Origin: Prorocentrum cordatum
Taxonomy: Eukaryota; Sar; Dinophyceae; Prorocentrales; Prorocentraceae
DNA length: 38,557 nt
Assembly (NCBI GenBank): GCA_963575745.1
Contig: CAUYUJ010000173.1
Span: forward strand, 1 to 38,557
Reading direction: 5' to 3'
Below the pieces are notes generated by a model. That model did not search any database. It was not told where the DNA came from and saw only the letters and a program-made list of their open reading frames with translations. Each line of letters opens with the position of its first letter. Within the stretch, counting starts at the first letter, position 1. Shown here in pieces: positions 28,854-38,340 of this stretch. The translations under genes and the position numbers were made by a program.

Positions 28854-29728
28854 AATAAGAGGGGATACGTCGACCCCCATCCCGGACTCTGGGGGGTTCT
28901 CGACCGGACGAAAAAAATGTGGGGTCTGGCCCTGGGATATACGATGGAGGGGGGGGCGTCCAGCCTCCATGGGGGTGCGTCTGGGTAGACCCCTCGGGGA
29001 GCATCCCAGGGTTCCCCTCCTTTTCTGAGCGGTTTCGCTTCTCGTCGAAACGTCGGGGGTTTGGGGAGAAAAATCGCCTGTGAGGACAGGAAGAAACACC
29101 AGGAGACAATTCCCAGGAGGTGCTCGTGGGAACGACTGCGCACTACTAAGCCCGATTGAGGCGCCCCTGAGCCGACCTAGGCCAAATTGATCCAAGGATC
29201 AAACCGAGGGGTAAGCCCGAAGCTGGACTGAACATATAAAACAAGATTGAGCCAGATTACGCCAAATTTCGACCGCGGACGCATCAGCGCCGACGCAAAC
29301 GCGGAAACAAAATCCAGATTGGACCGCCGGAGGCCTTCGGAGGCCTTCGGAGGCCTCCTGCAGCCTACGTCGAGACCTCAGACCGACAAGTACCCCAAAA
29401 AGCTGCCGTCGTGGTTATCCAAAGGATCCGACGCTCCAGAAAAAATTGGAGCGGCGGGATTCGGGCAGTTTTCGGCCTCCCGGGGGGGGGCACTCGCCGG
29501 GCCTCGGGAGCACCCAAAAAAACACTCGGGGTGACAAGCCGGCAGGGAAGTGGCCTGGACCTCTGGGGCCCACGCATCGAGGAGAGCAGAGCGGCCAGGT
29601 CTCCTCTGGGCTTCGAGGAGGCGAGGATCTGTCAGGGTTGGTCCGGTGGGAGCGCCCCGTCCCAAGAGAGAGAAAGCCTTGGCGGCGCGCGGCGGGGGGT
29701 GGGGCGGGAGGGCGGCGAGGCAGAACTG
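28854..29728. other. No recognised gene; short GGAGGCCTTC repeat
   Basis: GC-rich sequence with a 12-bp triplicate (GGAGGCCTTC, 29,328-29,360). Open frames on both strands match nothing I know. Confidence 0.35.
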
Positions 29729-29932
29729 GAGGCCCAGAAAGGGGCACCAGCACCAACACAGGGAGGTTGCCTCCACGGGGGGGAGGAGGATCCCAGACGT
29801 CGGTGTTGGTGGTACTACCTCGGTCACCCTGGAAGCCAGAAGCATGGCCACCGTCACCGAGGTCGGGATCCCTTTTCCCCTCGGTGGAGGGACACCGCCG
29901 ATGTTGGTGTTGGTGTCAACCTCTGGGCCTGC
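29729..29932. mobile_element. Inverted-repeat element family J
   Basis: Left end GGCCCAGAAAGGGGCACCAG, CACCAACAC, GGTTGCCTCCAC; right end, other strand, GGCCCAGAGGTTGACACCAA, CACCAACAT, GTCCCTCCAC. An inner GAGGATCCC/GGGATCCC pair follows. About 55-60 bp imperfect arms around a short core. Confidence 0.65.
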
Positions 29933-30093
29933 GAAAGAAGGGGGCGGGGGGGGGGGAATCTTGCAGGAGCTCGGAGGCTTCTGAGGAGCGACACGGGTGT
30001 GGCCTTGTCTCTCGGGCGGTCCCCGACCTGACGCCCACGCGCCGCGAAGGGTGCCCGACGGAGTGCCTCGGCTCCCACGTTTCTGGAGGCCTC

Positions 30094-30307
30094 CTAGATG
30101 GGGCCCGAGTAGACGGGCTCGGAGGGTCGCGCCGCATCGCCAATGCATCGCCGATGCGTCGGCGACACATCGGCGGTGCATCGTCGACGGCGATGCATCG
30201 GCGACGTCGACGTGGAGCGAGTCGGCCTCCACATCGAGTCGCGTCGCCGATGCATCGGCGATGCGGCGCGACCCTTCGACCCCATCTGATTACTCGGACC
30301 CCATCTG
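30094..30307. mobile_element. Inverted-repeat element family G
   Basis: Outer arms AGATGGGGCCCGAGTA and (other strand) AGATGGGGTCCGAGTA; inner arms AGGGTCGCGCCGCATCGCCA and AGGGTCGCGCCGCATCGCCG. The centre is a run of CATCGGCGATG-type palindromes. A fragment lies at 23,659-23,705. Confidence 0.8.
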
Positions 30308-30754
30308 GGAGCGCAGAATTCCCCTTCCACTCGGTTGCCAACGGCGCAACCTTGCGTCTGCCGACGCGTCCCTCCGGATGCACGGCTGAGCGAGCGAGCG
30401 AGCGAGGGGGAACACTTTGCTCGGCCCTGGGCCGGTGAAGACGAGCGGCTCGGGATGAGAGCGCGGGGGCCCCAGAAGAGGCCCGGGACCTCCGACGAGC
30501 CACGCCGCCTGGAGAAGAGACGGGCCGTCGGGTGTCGTCCGGGAGGGCGCGCGGGGCCGCAGCCTCGAGGCGAGCGCCGAGCAGGAGGCGCGCGGACGGC
30601 GCAGCGCACGCCCCAGAGCAGATGCGGTCGGCGTGCTGGCGCGAGGCGCTCATGAGGAGGAGCGGAGAGGAGTTCTCCCGGTCACGGCGAGCCTCGGTTC
30701 CCCGACATGGGCCTACAAAGCGGCCCGAAAAACGGAGCCCCCTCTGCGCCTAAG

Positions 30755-30903
30755 CTTAGGGCGTGTCCCCCTACACGCGGAGTTTGGTCGAAAAAACTAA
30801 AAATACTCAAAAACATGTTAAGAATATGTAAAAACATGCTATTATCCCCAGGCTATTTCGACTATTTTTGAATATTCCTCCTGTAGAGGGACAGGCCCGA
30901 CTT
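30755..30903. mobile_element. Inverted-repeat element family A, copy 6
   Basis: Left CTTAGGGCGTGTCCCCCTAC; right CTGTAGAGGGACAGGCCCGA. AT-rich interior with GACTATTTTTGAATATTCC, as in copies at 23,205 and 23,851. Flanks share GCCTAA, possibly a decayed target duplication. Confidence 0.8.
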
Positions 30904-30904
30904 A

Positions 30905-31430
30905 AGCCTAAACGAACGAGCGAACGAAGAGTCATACGCCCTAGGCGCGTGGACTCGTGCACTTAACTATCCATCAGTCGGAAGAAGTAGGCAGAAACAT
31001 GCAGCAGGAGGGCGTTGGAAGGCAGATTGGGTTTCCGCCCGCCTCTGAAGGGGAGGGAAGGGGAAAGCCACTCGATTATTGAAGCAGGAAGGCGGCTAAG
31101 GCAGATTGGAATCTGGGACTCCGAAAATGCCTACTTTCAACGACCGATGGGTACTTCGTGCAGAACTGAACTACTCTAGCTCTCCATGCCACAGCATCAC
31201 TCGCATCGACGCCCAGCTCCGCAGCGACTTTCCCGACCTGCGCCCAAAAGGCCCTTATCCGTAAGGGCTTCGCCCCCTGCCGCCAGCCCCTCTCTCGGAG
31301 AATGGGGTGGGCAAGAGCCATGCTGTGAGGCACCGTCGTGAAGCAGCGTCGGAACTCCGAACGGGGGCCACCGGAGATAGGAGCGTGCCAAAATCGATCC
31401 GACACCGAAGGAAATTCGCAGATGTTGGCC
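30905..31430. other. No recognised gene
   Basis: Moderate-GC sequence with frames open on both strands. No motif identified. Confidence 0.35.
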
Positions 31431-32115
31431 CCTTGGGCCCCTCTTGGAGGTGCTCTTGGAGCGCTCTTGGGGGCCTCTTGGGAGCCTCTTGGGCCGTCTT
31501 GGGACCATCTGGGGCGCCTTGGAGCACTCTTGGGCCGTCTTGGAGGCCTCTTGTACCCTCTTGGGGGCCTTTTCTGAAGGAATGTGGCCTCGCAAGCGCG
31601 AATACTGCGTACTGTACTGTACGAAGGTTTATGATTTCGGGGACGCGAAGACATGCAATTTACAAGGGATCGTGGCTTCGGGGACGCAAACATTGCGTCA
31701 TTGACGAGGGAGTATTCCCTCGGAGACGCGAATATCGCGTAATTTACTCAAGATTATGGTCTCGGGACCGCGAACACAGCGTAAGCAAGGGTGTATGGCC
31801 TCTGGGACGCGAATGTTGTATAATTGTCAATGGATTATGGCCTCGGGGGCGCGAATATGATGTAATTTCTGCAAGGGATCATGGCTTGGGGGACGCGAGT
31901 ATCATGTACTTGCACGTGTCCCAGGACCCTCCACAAACTCTGAGAACACCAGGTGGTGGTAACAAGAGCCCTTTTCAGCTCCCCCCCCTCGCGCGGACTT
32001 CAAAAATTCACAATAGAAAGCAGAACGCAGGACTATCAGATGGAGACTTGAAACTGGAACTGGAGCAGGGAGCAGCAAGCCTAACCCGCGGAGCCTTGTG
32101 GCAGAAGGCGTGGAA
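31430..32115. repeat. Inverted duplication 1, right copy
   Basis: Mirror image of 19,400-20,165: first the CTCTTGGGGGCC minisatellite (reverse of CCAAGAGG), then a CGGGGACGCGAATA / GGGATCGTGGC tandem repeat, then CACGTGTCCC, CCCCCTCGCGCGG and GAAACTGGAACTGGAGCAGG. Confidence 0.85.
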
Positions 32116-32194
32116 ACAAATCCGCCACCGTGCCTTCAGCACGCGGCGGAGTGCCCCAGGGCTCCTGCAGCCCCGAGAGGTCCCAGGGCTCAAA

Positions 32195-33377
32195 GGCTCT
32201 TGTTAAGGGCCGGGACCCGCTCGGGGATCTTCTGATCCGGGTCAATCCAGACCCGGGTCAGCAGGAAACCAAAACCTGCAATGCAGGAAAATTCTCCCAG
32301 TGCGACCCTACCTAGGAGTTGGAGCCCCTAGGAAAGCAGCATTAGTAGTAACAGTAAAGCTAAGCTAAAGCTAAGAAAAAGCTAAGCTAAAGCTAAGAGA
32401 AAGCTAAGCTAAAGCTAAGCTAAAGCTAAGCTAAAGATAAGATAAGGCTAAGCTAAAGCTAAGCTGAAGCTAAGCTAAAGCTAAGCTAAAGCTAAGCTAA
32501 AGCCAAGCTAAAGCTAAGCTAAAGCTAAGCTAAAGCTAAGCTAACACTAAGCTAACGCTAAGCTAGAGCTAAGCTAAAGCTAAGCTAGAGCTAAGCTAAA
32601 GCTAAGCTAGAGCTAAGCTGAAGCTAAGCTAAAGCTAAGCTAAAGCTAAGCTGAAGCTAAGCTAGAGCTAAGCTAAAGCTAAGCTAGAGCTAAGCTAAAG
32701 CTAAGCTGAAGCTAAGCTGACGCTAAGTTGAAGCTAAGCTAAAGCTAAGCTAAAGCTAAGCTGAAGCTAAGCTGAAGCTAAGCTGAAGCTAAGCTAAAGC
32801 TAAGCTAAAGCTAAGCTAAAGCTAAGCTAAAGCTAAGAAAGGGCTAAGCTGAAGCTAAGCTAGAGCTAAGATGAAGCTAAGCTAAAGCTAAGTTAAAGCT
32901 AAGCTGAAGCTAAGCTAAAGCTAAGCTGAAGCTAAGCTAGAGCTAAGCTAAAGCTAAGCTAGCGCTAAGCTGAAGCTAAGCTGAAGCTAAGCTAGAGCTA
33001 AGCAAAGCTAAGCTAGAGCTAAGCTGAAGCTAAGCTGAAGCTAAGCTACAGCTAAGTTAAAGCTAAGCTGAAGCTAAGCTAAAGCTAAGCTAAAGCTAAG
33101 CTAAAACTAAGCTAAAGCTAAGCTCAAGCTAAGCTAAGGCTAAGCTGAAGCTAAGCTAAGCTGGGTGAACCCAGGGGGCGCAACTGGGGGAACCGCGGGG
33201 CGGGGACTGGGGGAACCGCCCGGGGCGGTTTCCATTGCCCGGCCCTTTAAGCAAAGAGAGTAAGAACCCTTCTAGGCAGAGCCTAGGTAGGGAAAAAACT
33301 GCAACGCAGGTCTTCGCAAACCCGGGTCAGCCAATATGCGCGGCCGCCTCGCGGCCACGAGCGGCTCGCAAACCCGG
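32195..33377. repeat. Foldback-like unit enclosing a GCTAAGCTAAA satellite
   Basis: Left arm (about 32,195-32,345) and right arm (about 33,225-33,377) are imperfect inverted repeats. Shared blocks are TTAAGGGCCGGG, CCCTACCTAGG, CCTGCAATGCAG / CCTGCGTTGCAG and GACCCGGGT. They frame the 11-bp satellite. It may be a mobile element carrying a satellite, or a satellite bounded by duplicated borders. Confidence 0.6.
32357..33165. repeat. 11-bp satellite GCTAAGCTAAA
   Basis: About 800 bp of GCTAAGCTAAA units (about 70 copies) with a restricted set of variants: TAAAGCT, TAGAGCT and TGAAGCT. Occasional AAAAAGC, ACGCT or GGGCT units interrupt it. The unit is itself a 5+6 duplication of GCTAA(A). It is unlike the plant/alveolate telomere repeat TTTAGGG. 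Its frames contain stops (TAA, TAG, TGA), so it is non-coding. Confidence 0.97.
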
Positions 33378-33865
33378 GTCAGCCAGAGGGGGCCTTCGCA
33401 GGATCCTGCAGGATCTGGCGCCCTGGCTGACCCCCGTTTGCACTGACCCCCGTCTCAAGGCTCCCGACCCGCGGTCTCCCGGGCGCCGCCGGGCCCTCCT
33501 GGACGTTGCCGGGTCCAACGCCTGGCTTTCCTGGGCGCCGTGTGGGGCCCTCCCGGGCGTCGCCTCGTGGGGCCTTCCCGGGGCGCGCCCCGTGGGCGGC
33601 TCGGACCGTGGCCCCGCCCAGCAGGGCCCAGACATGGACGCAGAGGGCACTCCCAAAAGGGCCCAGGAGGGCGGCGCAGCACGTGCGGCGAAGGGGCAAT
33701 CCGCCGTTGGGTGCGGATCGGGCCGGGCGAAAGGGGGGGATTGGGAAAGGGGGGGGGCGAAATTTGCTGCATGCGGGAGGCGCCGGGAAAATCAGCTACG
33801 TGAGCTGATTCTCAAACCCCCCCTTTGCTATCCCCCCCTTTCGCTCGGCCCGAGCGGACCAGGGA
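33378..33865. other. No recognised gene
   Basis: GC-rich, G- and C-run rich sequence with frames open on both strands. GGGGGGATTGG ... CCCCCTTTGCTATCCCCCCTTTCGC near 33,735-33,845 gives partial self-complementarity around AAATCAGCTACGTGAGCTGATT (a short palindrome at about 33,790-33,812). Confidence 0.4.
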
Positions 33866-34008
33866 TGGACACAAGCTGTGTTTTTGGCGATTTCGTGGGC
33901 CGTTTTCGTTTCGACTTCGGTTTGCGGTGAAGGCGGATTCGAGACGAAAGCGAGGGCAAACGAAACCAAAACGAAAACGAAAAAACACCGTTTGGGTTCA
34001 GCCTTGGT
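33866..34008. mobile_element. Foldback element family E, copy 2
   Basis: TGTGTTTTTGGCGATTTCGT, GGGCCGTTTTCGTTTCGACT and GAAAAAACACCGTTTGGGTT. Same organisation as 6,222-6,345. Confidence 0.75.
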
Positions 34009-34014
34009 GCGGAC

Positions 34015-34450
34015 GCCTCCAAGAGGCCTCCCAAGAGGGCCTCAAGAGGCAGAACTCATGGGTTATCCAAAGGTTTTTGAAGGATTCCAGCGTTCTCGCC
34101 TTTCGGTTTCCCGACGCTCCAAGACAGCCCAAGAGGCGCCCAAGACGGCCCAGGAGGGCCCAAAGACGGCCCCAAGAGGGGGCCCAGATGGGGAACCCAC
34201 GGGACATTTCGAGCCCTCGGCCCCGAGGGACCCCCAGGAGGCCCCCAAGAGACACCCAAGAGGCACTCAAGAGGCCTTCAAGATGCCCCAAGAGGCCCCC
34301 AGGAGGCCCCCAAGAGGCTCCCAAGAGGCCCACAGTTGCTCTCAAGGGCCCCCGAGAGCGCTCCGAGGAGACCCGAAGAAGCATCCCTGAGAACCCTGAC
34401 CCACAACCCAGGCGCAGTGGCGGGATGGGCCAAAGGCCATCAGATAGCGC
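34015..34450. repeat. CCAAGAGGCC minisatellite block with ACAACCCAGGC module
   Basis: Units as at 20,398-21,085, with the GGTTTTTGAAGGATTCCAGC / CTTTCGGTTTCCCGACGCTC spacer at about 34,065-34,120. It closes with GACCCACAACCCAGGCGCAG, shared with about 20,180. Confidence 0.85.
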
Positions 34451-34867
34451 ACGGACTATATCAAGACTGGGTCGGCGTGGTCGGCGTTTGGCTACATGTG
34501 CTACAGGTGAGCGATGTGTTGTTCGGCGTTTCGACATTGGGCGGAAGGGGGACGGGGAGGGAGGGGTCTGGCTCTGGACCTCTGCTTAATGCGACTGTTT
34601 GCAACACTGCGTCCTATGTGGGAGACCCCACCTGCTAGAAACAGGCGCCAAAATCAGCCAAGATCTACTCCATGGGGGGGGAAGGGGGAGTGCGAGGGCA
34701 CGCGCCGATCGGCAAAACAATGAATCAGAAAACGATCACCAAGTGGTGGCTGGGGGAGGTCGCTGTCTTGTGCTGGTGGTACTGTTCGGTTGCTGTCGGT
34801 GCTGGTGGTCGGAGGTAGTCGGTCCTGGAGGGCAAGGCAAAGCGGTGCTGATGCTGTTGGTGCGTGA

Positions 34868-34950
34868 GTCTGCTCAGCCAACTGGCGTACGCGAGAAATG
34901 CTATCTCGAGTGAAATCCACTTCTCCGTGTCAGTCGCGACGGCATCCCAT
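34868..34950 (-). CDS. Possible exon: S2-like segment of a voltage-sensor domain
   Basis: On the minus strand after ACGATGTGAG the frame reads DAVATDTEKW followed by ISLEIAFLAYASWLSRL. The W..LE..FL..Y..xL.R pattern is what S2 helices of voltage-gated channels show, but the key acidic residue two-thirds along is replaced by Ser/Trp. It follows the 35.7-kb S3-S4 exon in the transcript and so would belong to the next voltage sensor. The 3' boundary is not clear. Low to moderate confidence. Confidence 0.35.
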
Positions 34951-35049
34951 CTCACATCGTTACTGTCGCAGCGGTGATACGTCGTGGTTGGATGGCTTCT
35001 CTGGCGTCGTTACGTGTAGTCTCCTCACCAATCCCCGTATACAAAGTAT

Positions 35050-35160
35050 GTGGGAACGTTCGTACGGCGATATCCCACCGTTTGCGGTGGCCGCCGTGTT
35101 GCCGATAATCACGTTGCTTCGCGTCCAGAAAAAAAGACCCCAATTCAATGGTCGTTGAGT
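35050..35160. other. Ambiguous open region, strand undecided
   Basis: Both strands are open. Plus: GDIPPFAVAAVLPIITLLRV; minus: a frame with NVIIGNTAATANGGISPYER. Each could be a chance hydrophobic frame. The minus one would sit between channel exons. Confidence 0.2.
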
Positions 35161-35179
35161 CCATCGCCCTGCCCTGAAC

Positions 35180-35275
35180 CTCTGCCTCCACCTCCTCCTC
35201 CCCATCATCCTCACCCTCCTCCTCCTCATGCGGCTCCTCCCCCTGCTCGTCCTACTTCTCCTCCTTCTACCTCGT
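35180..35275. repeat. CTC tract
   Basis: Interrupted CTC/CCT repeat. Confidence 0.9.
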
Positions 35276-35335
35276 CGTGGTCAGCGTCCTCATCTTCAGG
35301 GTCGGCGGCACTGGCCGTAAGGCCTTCGCAATTCA

Positions 35336-35446
35336 GTGGTCTTTGGGTTCATCGGATGGGTGGCTTGCAACGTACGCGGCCCAGCGCCAGACCCCCTGTG
35401 CGATGGTTCTGAGCCGCACGTCCAGGGAGGACTTCCGAGGAACCTT
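35336..35446 (-). other. Possible minus-strand exon
   Basis: After a good acceptor (CCGCCGCATTCCCAG) the minus frame reads KVPRKSSLDVRLRTIAQGVW and RWAAYVASHPSDEPKDH, then a stop. A GT donor (GGGG/GTCTGG) inside could end it earlier. It is positively charged and amphipathic, and lies directly downstream of the S3-S4 exon, so it might be part of a linker. No homology is recognised. Confidence 0.3.
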
Positions 35447-35665
35447 CTGGGAATGCGGCGGGAGGACTTCGGAAAGGCGGGATGCCCTCTCACGATGTCC
35501 CCCCCCCCTGGCCTGGCCACCATCCTGAACGCCGCCGAGGAGTCAACAGTCACATCATCTGTCCCTCTGACGGGGCCAGAACCGCCTGCCTTTAGCGCTG
35601 CCTGGCATCCCCGTGCTCCAGATCGCCTCCGAATCGACCTGGATTGCACGGTTCTTGTGGCCCAC

Positions 35666-35953
35666 CGGTGTCCCGACGATCTCGTACGTGGTGCCCTGCA
35701 CCCAGCCGAAGTCCCCTTGCACGAACACGCGAACGAGCTTAAGGGCCCGGAGAACGCGTAGAAAGCGCAGAAACCTCAAGGCCCGCATCCCAGTCAAATT
35801 CAGCTTGACCCCTGGCAGGCCGGTGGACGTGAGCAGCGGCATCAACCACTGCTCCAGTGCCCCGCTAACGACAATAACCAAATCCATCCAGTTCCACCAT
35901 ACGACGTTCACGGGTCCAAATAGGAGGTCGACCTGGAAGTACGCCGCCTTGAC
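35666..35953 (-). CDS. Exon: S3-S4 of a voltage-gated channel-like protein
   Basis: Minus-strand exon, acceptor at GCGCGTTCGCAG and donor probably CACCG/GTGGGC. It begins VKAAYFQVDLLFGPVNVV, then S3 with WNWMDLVIVVSGALEQWLMP, a short TSTGLPGVKLNLTGM linker, and S4 RALRFLRFLRVLRALKLVRV with seven basic residues at every third position. This is diagnostic of a voltage-sensor domain. S4 is followed by FVQGDFGWVQGTTYEIV instead of an obvious S4-S5 linker and pore, and no pore-loop exon was found before the next voltage-sensor pieces. The frame is open further upstream (SLRAFLARSQ), so the 5' edge may lie earlier. Confidence 0.8.
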
Positions 35954-36169
35954 CTGCGAACGCGCCAGAAATGCGCGCAGAGAAACTCGAGCACCACTAC
36001 CGCCCCCATAATCCCAAAATCGCTGCTTGGTGGTGGATGCCTACTGGTTTGGACACTCTGAACGACCTCACAAGGACCATGTGTCACCGAATCGTGTGGT
36101 AAGCCACTGGCCCACCCCCCCTCCCGACCCCAGCGACAAACATGGATAACCGTCGAAAACCACTACGCC

Positions 36170-36475
36170 ATTCCTCTTCCTCCTCCTCCTCCTCCTCCAC
36201 CAGGTCCTCCCCCTCCTCCTCCTTCTCCTCCTCCTCCTCGTCATCCCTCCTCCTCCTCCTCCTCCTCCTCCTCCTCCTCCTCCTTCTCCGCCTCCTCCTC
36301 CTCCTCCTCCTCCTGCTCCTCCTCCTCCTCCTCCTCCTCCTCCTCCTCCACCTCCTCCTCCTCCTCCTCCTCCTCCTCGTGCTCCTCCTCCTCCTCCTCC
36401 TCCTCCTCCTCCCGCCATCTCTCCCTCCCTCCTTTCCCCCCTCCTCCACCTCCCCTCCCCCTCCCCCTCTGTGAA
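36170..36475. repeat. CTC tract
   Basis: About 300 bp of (CTC)n with TTC, TGC and TCG interruptions, upstream of the S3-S4 exon in transcript orientation. Confidence 0.95.
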
Positions 36476-36477
36476 GC

Positions 36478-36600
36478 GAAGCTTCACAGGGTACACTTCC
36501 TCGTCTCCCTGGATGCACCTCGGGCAACTCTCGCTTTCCTCTTGGCGCTCCGTATCCTTCAGCGCCACAAGCACACGCACGCACCAGCACGACGATATGA
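36478..36600 (-). other. Possible minus-strand exon, unknown product
   Basis: Between two CTC tracts one minus frame reads CWCVRVLVALKDTERQEESE then SCPRCIQGDEEVYPVKLRF. An acceptor-like GGCGCTGAAG precedes DTERQ. The mixed acidic composition and CPRC pair are protein-like, but no family is recognised. Confidence 0.25.
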
Positions 36601-36779
36601 GAGAGAGTAGGAAGTGGACGGTATTGGGCTCAATTGAATGGTGGTTGGAAGTGAGGGAGAAAGGCGGGGCCTCTAGGGCCTGGGACTCCTGCGGTCCCGC
36701 AGGGAGGGCCTGCAGCCAAATGGCGATGGATGGAGCGAATATGTCAACGAATGAAATCGCCAAAGGTCGATTCAAACCC

Positions 36780-37020
36780 TCCCCCTCTCCCTCCTCCTCC
36801 TCCTCCTCCTCCTCCTCCTCCTCCTCCTCCTCCTCCTCCTCCTGCTCCTCCTCCTCCTCCGCCACCTCCTCCTCCTCCGCCTCCTCCTCTGCCGCCGCGG
36901 CCGCCACCGCCTCCGCCTCCGCCTCCGCCTCCACCTCCTCCTCCGCCAACGCCTCCGCCTCCGCCTCCGCCTCCTCCTCCTCCTCCTCCTCCTCCTCCTC
37001 CTCCTCCTCCTCCTCCATTC
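36780..37020. repeat. CTC/CCG-containing tract
   Basis: (CTC)n with a CCTCCG hexamer sub-array in the middle (about 36,900-36,970). Confidence 0.95.
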
Positions 37021-37039
37021 CTTTCCTTATAAATAAATT

Positions 37040-38060
37040 CTCCCTGTCGCACCCCGAGGCCCATTTTTAGGACGGGCCGGGCGTTTCGCCTGAGACTGCC
37101 TCACCACTCACGGCTCTGAAGACTAAAAAATGGCAACAGCTTCACAGATGAAGGGCGGGTGGTTTTCAAAATGTGGGTTTCGCCTTAGCGCCGCGCACAT
37201 TCGTTTTAAAGATTCGTAAGAGCTTCACGGATTGAGGGCGGGCCGTTTTCAACAAGTGGCTCTCGCGCGCCTTAGCGCCGCGCACATTCGTTTTAAAATG
37301 CATAAAAGTTTCACGGGCTGAGGGCGGGTCGTTTTCGAAATGTGGCTCTCGCCTCAGCGCCGCGCACATTCGTTGTGAAAACACGCAAAGAGTTTCACGG
37401 ATTGAGGGCGGGTGGTTTTCAAAATGTGGCTCTCGCCTCAGCGCCGCGTACATTTTTCTTAAATGCAAGAGTTTCACTGATCAAGGGCGGGCCGTTTCCA
37501 ACATGTGGCTCTCGCCGTAGCGCCGCGCGCATTCAAATTGAAAATTTGCCAGGGCTTCACGGAATGAGGGCGGGTGGTTTTCAGAATGTGGCTATCCCCT
37601 CAGCGCCGCGCATCGTCGGTTAAAGAAATGTGCAAGAGCTTCACGGGTTGAGGGCGACTCCTTTTCAAAATGTGGCTCTCGCCTTGGCGCCGCGCACATT
37701 CGTTAAAAAATAAAAGCGTTTCACGGATGCCCATGATCAACATACCAGAAATGGCGTTTCGGAGGGATTCAGGATTGTGCGGGTGCAACAGTTATGTTGA
37801 TTCGCGGTGTTGAAATTCCAAGATGGCGTTCTGGCACGATTCCGGATCGTCAAGACTGGAATTCACATTGATCCGTGGCGTTGAACCCCGAGAACAAATG
37901 TTGGCATGCTTCAGGGTCTTCACGCGGCTGTCTTCCAACGAAGCAGTTCCCTCAATGCAACTGAATCGTTGTAGGGGCCTATGAAGAGAGAGCTTGGAGG
38001 GAGGGTTAATTCCAACATCGTTGACGACTGTTGGGTTTACCCTGGTCCTCCCCCTCCTCC
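37040..38060. repeat. Inverted duplication 2, right copy, with 82-bp satellite
   Basis: CGCACCCCGAGG and GGGCCGGGCGTTTCGCC, then seven units plus a partial of an about 82-bp satellite (TTTCACGGATTGAGGGCGGG, AATGTGGCTCTCGCC, TAGCGCCGCGCACATTCGTT; 37,138-37,740), then an about 60-bp repeat (ATGGCGTTCTGGCACGATTC), then GAGCTTGGAGGGAGGGTTAA and GGGTTTACCCTGGTC, then CTC. This is the mirror image of 25,185-25,925, which has fewer satellite units. Confidence 0.9.
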
Positions 38061-38340
38061 TCCTCCACCTCCTCCTCTTCTTCCTCCTCCTCCTCCTCGT
38101 CCTCCTCCTCCTCCTCTTCCTCCTCTTCCTCCGCCTCCTCCTCCTGATCCTCCTCCTCCTCCTCGTCCTCCTCGTCCTCGTCCTCTTCCTCCTCTTCCTC
38201 CTCCTCCTCCTCCTCCACCCCCCTCTCTTCCTCCTCCTCCTCATCCTCCTCCTCCTCCTTCTCCTCCTCCTCCTCCTCCGCCTCCTCCTCTTTTTCCTCC
38301 TCCCCCGCCCCCTTCCCATCCGCCTGCTCTTCTTCCACCT
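38048..38340. repeat. CTC tract
   Basis: (CTC)n with TTC and GTC interruptions; it corresponds to the GGA tract at 25,190 in the inverted copy. Confidence 0.95.

Noticed and set aside
32357-33165. Telomere-like repeat
   Set aside because: The unit GCTAAGCTAAA does not match TTTAGGG or its complement and lies internally, framed by unrelated arms.
35050-35160. Plus-strand membrane segment GDIPPFAVAAVLPIITLLRV
   Set aside because: Isolated hydrophobic frame on the strand opposite the channel exons, without splice or homology support.
37138-37740. CRISPR-like or gene-family-like 82-bp repeats
   Set aside because: The whole unit is repeated without unique spacers and the frames are not conserved between units.
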